Under the pieces are notes generated by a model. The model had not been told where the DNA came from and searched no databases. It saw only the letters and a list, made by a program, of their open reading frames with translations. 52,394 nucleotides of DNA, from contig CAMDBU010000018.1 of NCBI GenBank assembly GCA_945889495.1, positions 1-52,394 of the forward strand, in the 5' to 3' direction. Positions 49,595 through 52,394 of the stretch are shown piece by piece. Source of the DNA: Syntrophobacter sp. SbD2 (lineage in GTDB: Bacteria > Desulfobacterota > Binatia > UBA9968). Within the stretch, counting starts at the first letter, position 1. Every line of letters begins with the position of its first letter. The translations under genes were made by a program, and so were the position numbers.

Positions 49595-50797
49595 ATGGAT
49601 CGACAAGAAAACGACCTAATGACCCGCGTCGGCCCGGGCACGCCGGCCGGCGCAACCCTGCGGCGCTATTGGCTGCCGGTGAGTTTTTCCCACGAGATCA
49701 AGTCCGACGAGCCGAAAATCGTCCGCCGCTTGGGTGAAGACCTGTTGATCTTTCGCGACGAGCAGGGCCGCGTCGGCTTGACCGAACCGACCTGTCCGCA
49801 CCGCGGGACATCGCTGGAATACGGCTGGATCGAAGCCGGCGGCATCCGCTGCTGCTACCATGGCTGGGTGTTCGACGTGAACGGCAGGTGTTTGGAACAG
49901 CCGGGCGAGCCGGTGGGCAGCAACTTCAAGGACAAGATCGCGCTCAAGGCCTACGCCATCCGCGAGGTCGGCGGCCTGATCTTCGCCTACATGGGACCGG
50001 GCGCGCCGCCGCCCTTCCCGCGCTACGATTTTTTGTTTCGCCAAGACGGCGAGCGCACCTACGACGGCTATGTGCGCGAGTGCAATTTCTTAAACCAGCT
50101 CGACAACTGCCTCGACCCGGTGCACGCGACGATTTTACATGGCCGCGAAGTCAACGGCGCCAGGGAAAATCCCGAGCGCGCCGAGAACCCGGAGTTCGAA
50201 GTGTTGGCCGACGAATTGTTCGCCAGCTACGTCGCCCGGCGCCAAGGGCCGGTGGCCGGCAAGGAATGGCACCGCGAGGTTTCTTATACGCCGCCGGTGC
50301 TGGTGATCCACGACGGCGGCTCGACACCCGACGATCCCAACGGCTATTTCGCCGATGTCGCCTGGCGCGTGCCAGTGGACGACTACAGCACGCAGTCGTT
50401 TATTTTGAAATTCTTTCCGTTCAAAGATGGTCAATCGACCAAACGGCCCAAACGCGCTTCCAATCGGCCGGCGCCGCTCTTGCGCGGCACGCGCATGAAG
50501 TTCGACATGACGACGGTGAATGGCCAGGACGCCGCCGCGCAGATCGGCCAAGGGCGCATCGCCGATCGCGCCGCCGAACACTTGGGCTACTCCGACCGCG
50601 GCGTCATCCAGGTGCGCAAGCTCTGGATGGCGGCGATCCAAGCTGTGCAGCGCGGCGACGACCCGCCCGGCATCCTGCGCGATTTGACGGACAGCGAAAT
50701 GCTCCACTTCGACGTCGTCGGTTCTGGGCGGTTAGTCAACATCGGCGAGATGGTCGAGCACCGGCCGCGGGTGGTGCGAATACAGGGCATGGAGTGA
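49595..50797 (+). CDS. Rieske-type ring-hydroxylating oxygenase, alpha subunit
   Basis: The 400-residue protein has a Rieske [2Fe-2S] site, C67-P-H69...C86-C-Y-H89-G-W, and the mononuclear iron site of the catalytic domain in 'FLNQLDNCLDPVHATILHG' (bridging D174 region, H177, H182). The start 'ENDLMTRVGPGTPAGATLRRYW' is typical of phthalate 4,5-dioxygenase-like single-component-type alpha subunits. It adds O2 to, or demethylates, an aromatic acid with electrons from a separate reductase, which is not in the window. It overlaps the next gene's frame by one base (TGATG). Substrate unknown. Confidence 0.88.
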   Translation: MDRQENDLMTRVGPGTPAGATLRRYWLPVSFSHEIKSDEPKIVRRLGEDLLIFRDEQGRVGLTEPTCPHRGTSLEYGWIEAGGIRCCYHGWVFDVNGRCLEQPGEPVGSNFKDKIALKAYAIREVGGLIFAYMGPGAPPPFPRYDFLFRQDGERTYDGYVRECNFLNQLDNCLDPVHATILHGREVNGARENPERAENPEFEVLADELFASYVARRQGPVAGKEWHREVSYTPPVLVIHDGGSTPDDPNGYFADVAWRVPVDDYSTQSFILKFFPFKDGQSTKRPKRASNRPAPLLRGTRMKFDMTTVNGQDAAAQIGQGRIADRAAEHLGYSDRGVIQVRKLWMAAIQAVQRGDDPPGILRDLTDSEMLHFDVVGSGRLVNIGEMVEHRPRVVRIQGME

Positions 50798-50820
50798 TGG
50801 AGTATTGGAGTGGTGGAATA

Positions 50821-51939
50821 ATGGCAGGACAAAAGACCGAGAGAATTTTAACCGGCCTGCTGCTCCTCGCTTCACTCCTGTTTCACGGTGGTCTCCACGC
50901 CGCTCAACCGCCGGCCAATTGGAAAGCCGACTGGGACGCGACTCAACGCGCCGCGGAGAAGGAAGCCAAGCTGGTCATCTACGGTCCGCCGGGCAGCGAC
51001 CAGCAAAAACTTTACACCGAAATTTTTCACCAAGCCTTTCCAAAAATCCGCGTCAACTACACGCCGGGGCGGATCAGCGAAATCATCTCGCGCATAATGG
51101 CCGAGCAGCGCGCCGGCATGCGCCAGGCCGATCTGGTCCTCGGCGGCACCGACATTCTGCTCGGCACCCTCAAAGACAAAAACTTGCTCCAGCCGATCCG
51201 CCCCGCGCTCGTGCTGCCCGAAGTCGTCGATCATAACGCCTGGTTCAAAGGCAAGCTGTGGTTCGCCGACAGCGAGGACAAGTTCGTCGCCATGTGGCGC
51301 GCCGTGCCCTACACCGCGGCCTGCATCAATACCAATCTGGTAAAACCCGGCGAGCTAAAAAGCTACTGGGATCTACTCCAGCCTAAATGGAAAGGCAAAA
51401 TCGTCTCGCAGGATTTGCGCATCGGCAGCGCGCGCAACCAGATGTACACGGTCTATTTCCGTAAAGACTTGGGACCGGAGTATTTGAAACGGCTATATGG
51501 CGAGATGGACGTGACGCTATCGAGAAACTTGCCGCAGATCGCCGATTGGCTTGCCGGCGGCAAGTATGCCATCGCCATCGGCGGCGTCGACTGCGACGAC
51601 CTGGCAGCCAAAGGACTGCCGGTGCTGCCGATTCATTTCGAGGGCATCGCCGCCGTCGGCGCCGGCACCGACCCGGCCTCCTGGTTGGCGTCGAGTCCAA
51701 ATGTGAATACCGCCAAAGTATTTTTGAACTGGATCCTAAGCCGCGACGGCCAGAGTCAATTTCAAAAACTCACCAGGGAAAATTCTCTGCGCACCGACAT
51801 CGGCAAAGACGGCATCCCGCCATACTATGTTCTCGACCCGAAGAAAGAATATCTCTTCACCGGCCTCGAAGAACATAAAGACAAGATCAACGAGTTTCGG
51901 CCCTGGCTTGAGACGCTGGTAGGGAAAAAATCTCCCTAG
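50821..51939 (+). CDS. Iron-type (FbpA/PotD-like) periplasmic solute-binding protein
   Basis: The 372-residue protein has signal peptide 'MAGQKTERILTGLLLLASLL' ending 'GLHAAQ'. Body: 'AEKEAKLVIYGPPGSDQQKLYTEIF' (split), 'MRQADLVLGGTDILLG', 'YWDLLQPKWKGKIVSQDLR', 'AIAIGGVDCDDLAAKGLPV' and 'VFLNWILSRDGQSQFQKLTREN'. It resembles the protein at 2955. An in-frame ATG at 50797 overlaps the Rieske stop, but those codons come from a GGAGTGATGGAGTATTGG low-complexity repeat. The ATG at 50821 follows GGTGG. Coupling to the oxygenase gene suggests uptake of its substrate, as inference. Ligand unknown. Confidence 0.8.
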   Translation: MAGQKTERILTGLLLLASLLFHGGLHAAQPPANWKADWDATQRAAEKEAKLVIYGPPGSDQQKLYTEIFHQAFPKIRVNYTPGRISEIISRIMAEQRAGMRQADLVLGGTDILLGTLKDKNLLQPIRPALVLPEVVDHNAWFKGKLWFADSEDKFVAMWRAVPYTAACINTNLVKPGELKSYWDLLQPKWKGKIVSQDLRIGSARNQMYTVYFRKDLGPEYLKRLYGEMDVTLSRNLPQIADWLAGGKYAIAIGGVDCDDLAAKGLPVLPIHFEGIAAVGAGTDPASWLASSPNVNTAKVFLNWILSRDGQSQFQKLTRENSLRTDIGKDGIPPYYVLDPKKEYLFTGLEEHKDKINEFRPWLETLVGKKSP

Positions 51940-51998
51940 CTTTACAGCGATTTTCTAGTACAGTAGCCGACGCGATAGCGCGGTTTCGGAGGTGCGAG

Positions 51999-52250
51999 GT
52001 GAAAAAGCTTTTCTGGCTGTTTCTCTGGATTCTGCTCGTCGGCGTCAATTCCACGGCCCAAGCCCAGGCGCCGTTCTATCAAGGTAAGACCATCCGGGTC
52101 ATCGTCGGCACGCCGCCGGGCAATCTTTATGATTTCTGGGCGCGGCTGATCGTCGACCACTTGGGCCGTCATATCCCCGGCAATCCCAGCTTCATCGTCC
52201 AGAACATGCCCGGCGCCGGCCATGTGGTGGCGGTCAATCATCTTTACTGA
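51999..52250 (+). pseudogene. Tripartite-type solute-binding protein cut by an insertion
   Basis: GTG start at 51999 with GGAGG six bases upstream. The frame encodes a signal peptide ('KKLFWLFLWILLVGVNSTAQAQ', part) and the family start 'APFYQGKTIRVIVGTPPGNLYDFW', 'HIPGNPSFIVQNMPGAGHVVAVNHLY'. All paralogs continue Y-S-V-A-K-P-D-G or similar here, but this frame ends at TGA (52248-52250). The following DNA is unrelated and AT-richer, so about 250 codons are missing. The break coincides with an IS-like end. Confidence 0.8.
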
Positions 52251-52394
52251 TTCTGCTGAAAAACCCTATTGCAAATTTAGTATTCGCGCAACGAAAGCGC
52301 AGTGAGCATTGATAAAGGTAGCGGCAGACTTTAATTTGAATTCATGAGCGTACAACGGATGAGTTCACAGCGGAGTTTTTATCACACGGGTTTT
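52249..52394. mobile_element. Probable left end of an insertion sequence
   Basis: Right after the interrupted Tyr codon the sequence changes to GATTCTGCTGAAAAACCC, which looks like an IS terminal repeat; base composition shifts toward AT. An ATG at 52344 opens MSVQRMSSQRSFYHTGF and runs off the window, possibly a transposase start ('SFYHTGF' recalls DUF772/IS1182-like proteins). The right end, and so the target duplication, is outside the window. Family uncertain. Confidence 0.5.

Noticed and set aside
49888-50796. Upstream extension of the 50821 binding-protein frame through the Rieske gene
   Set aside because: The first 300 codons are a Pro/Arg-rich shadow of the oxygenase; the signal peptide sets the start at 50821.
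52248-52250. TGA in the last binding-protein gene as a second selenocysteine codon
   Set aside because: Paralogs have Ser-Val-Ala-Lys there, a second TGA follows nine bases later, and the sequence becomes IS-like; truncation fits better.

Overview
This is a GC-rich, gene-dense window with the look of an uncultured soil or groundwater bacterium of the broad 'Deltaproteobacteria'/Binatota/Rokubacteria type. That placement is an inference from gene content only: many solute-binding proteins, UbiD/cupin/Rieske/amidohydrolase catabolic genes, a selenoprotein and a dense set of intergenic repeats. No rRNA, tRNA or CRISPR was seen. Both edges look like insertion-sequence boundaries: a possible transposase start at 1-43 (minus strand), and an IS-like end that cuts a solute-binding-protein gene near 52249.

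Layout. (1) 254-9633: an AsmA/DUF748 protein, then a minus-strand catabolic run. From upstream to downstream it holds an enolase-superfamily enzyme, a heme-oxygenase-like diiron protein, a gentisate-dioxygenase-type bicupin, a UbiD decarboxylase, a histidine phosphatase, an iron-type solute-binding protein and a GrdE-like glycine-reductase component. (2) 9732-12958: a RAYT (REP-associated tyrosine transposase) whose two ends lie in paired REP hairpins, a B12/radical-SAM protein, and a VapBC toxin-antitoxin pair. (3) 12977-16722: a creD-creB-creC cluster in which the creC sensor kinase is frameshifted. (4) 16955-19988: a complete tripartite tricarboxylate transporter (TctC, TctB, TctA). (5) 20178-33812: regulators, solute-binding proteins, dienelactone hydrolase, a signal peptidase with Thr at the nucleophile position, amidohydrolases, an AlbA-type regulator and an SDR. 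(6) 33982-36651: the most striking locus, a selenoprotein of the UGSC family with an in-frame TGA followed by a good bacterial SECIS hairpin, next to a thioredoxin reductase. (7) 36831-44894: four PF04392 solute-binding proteins (three in tandem, the fourth beyond a YgiT gene), two tripartite-type binding proteins and an Asp/Glu-racemase-like protein. (8) 45077-51939: a five-heme cytochrome c lipoprotein, a subtilase with a stand-alone propeptide-like partner, a small monooxygenase with a decayed duplicate, a Rieske oxygenase and its coupled solute-binding protein.

Two themes run through the window. First, about fifteen solute-binding proteins of four families are encoded, but only one set of transporter membrane subunits (TctAB). 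Second, several dispersed repeat families fill the intergenic space: GTAGGGGC and CGCGGGTT REP palindromes, CATTCCCGCG pairs, CTTTGCG, AATCTAAAATCC, CACGAG and TCGAAGG families. Some of them run into gene starts and are apparently translated as N-terminal extensions or signal peptides.
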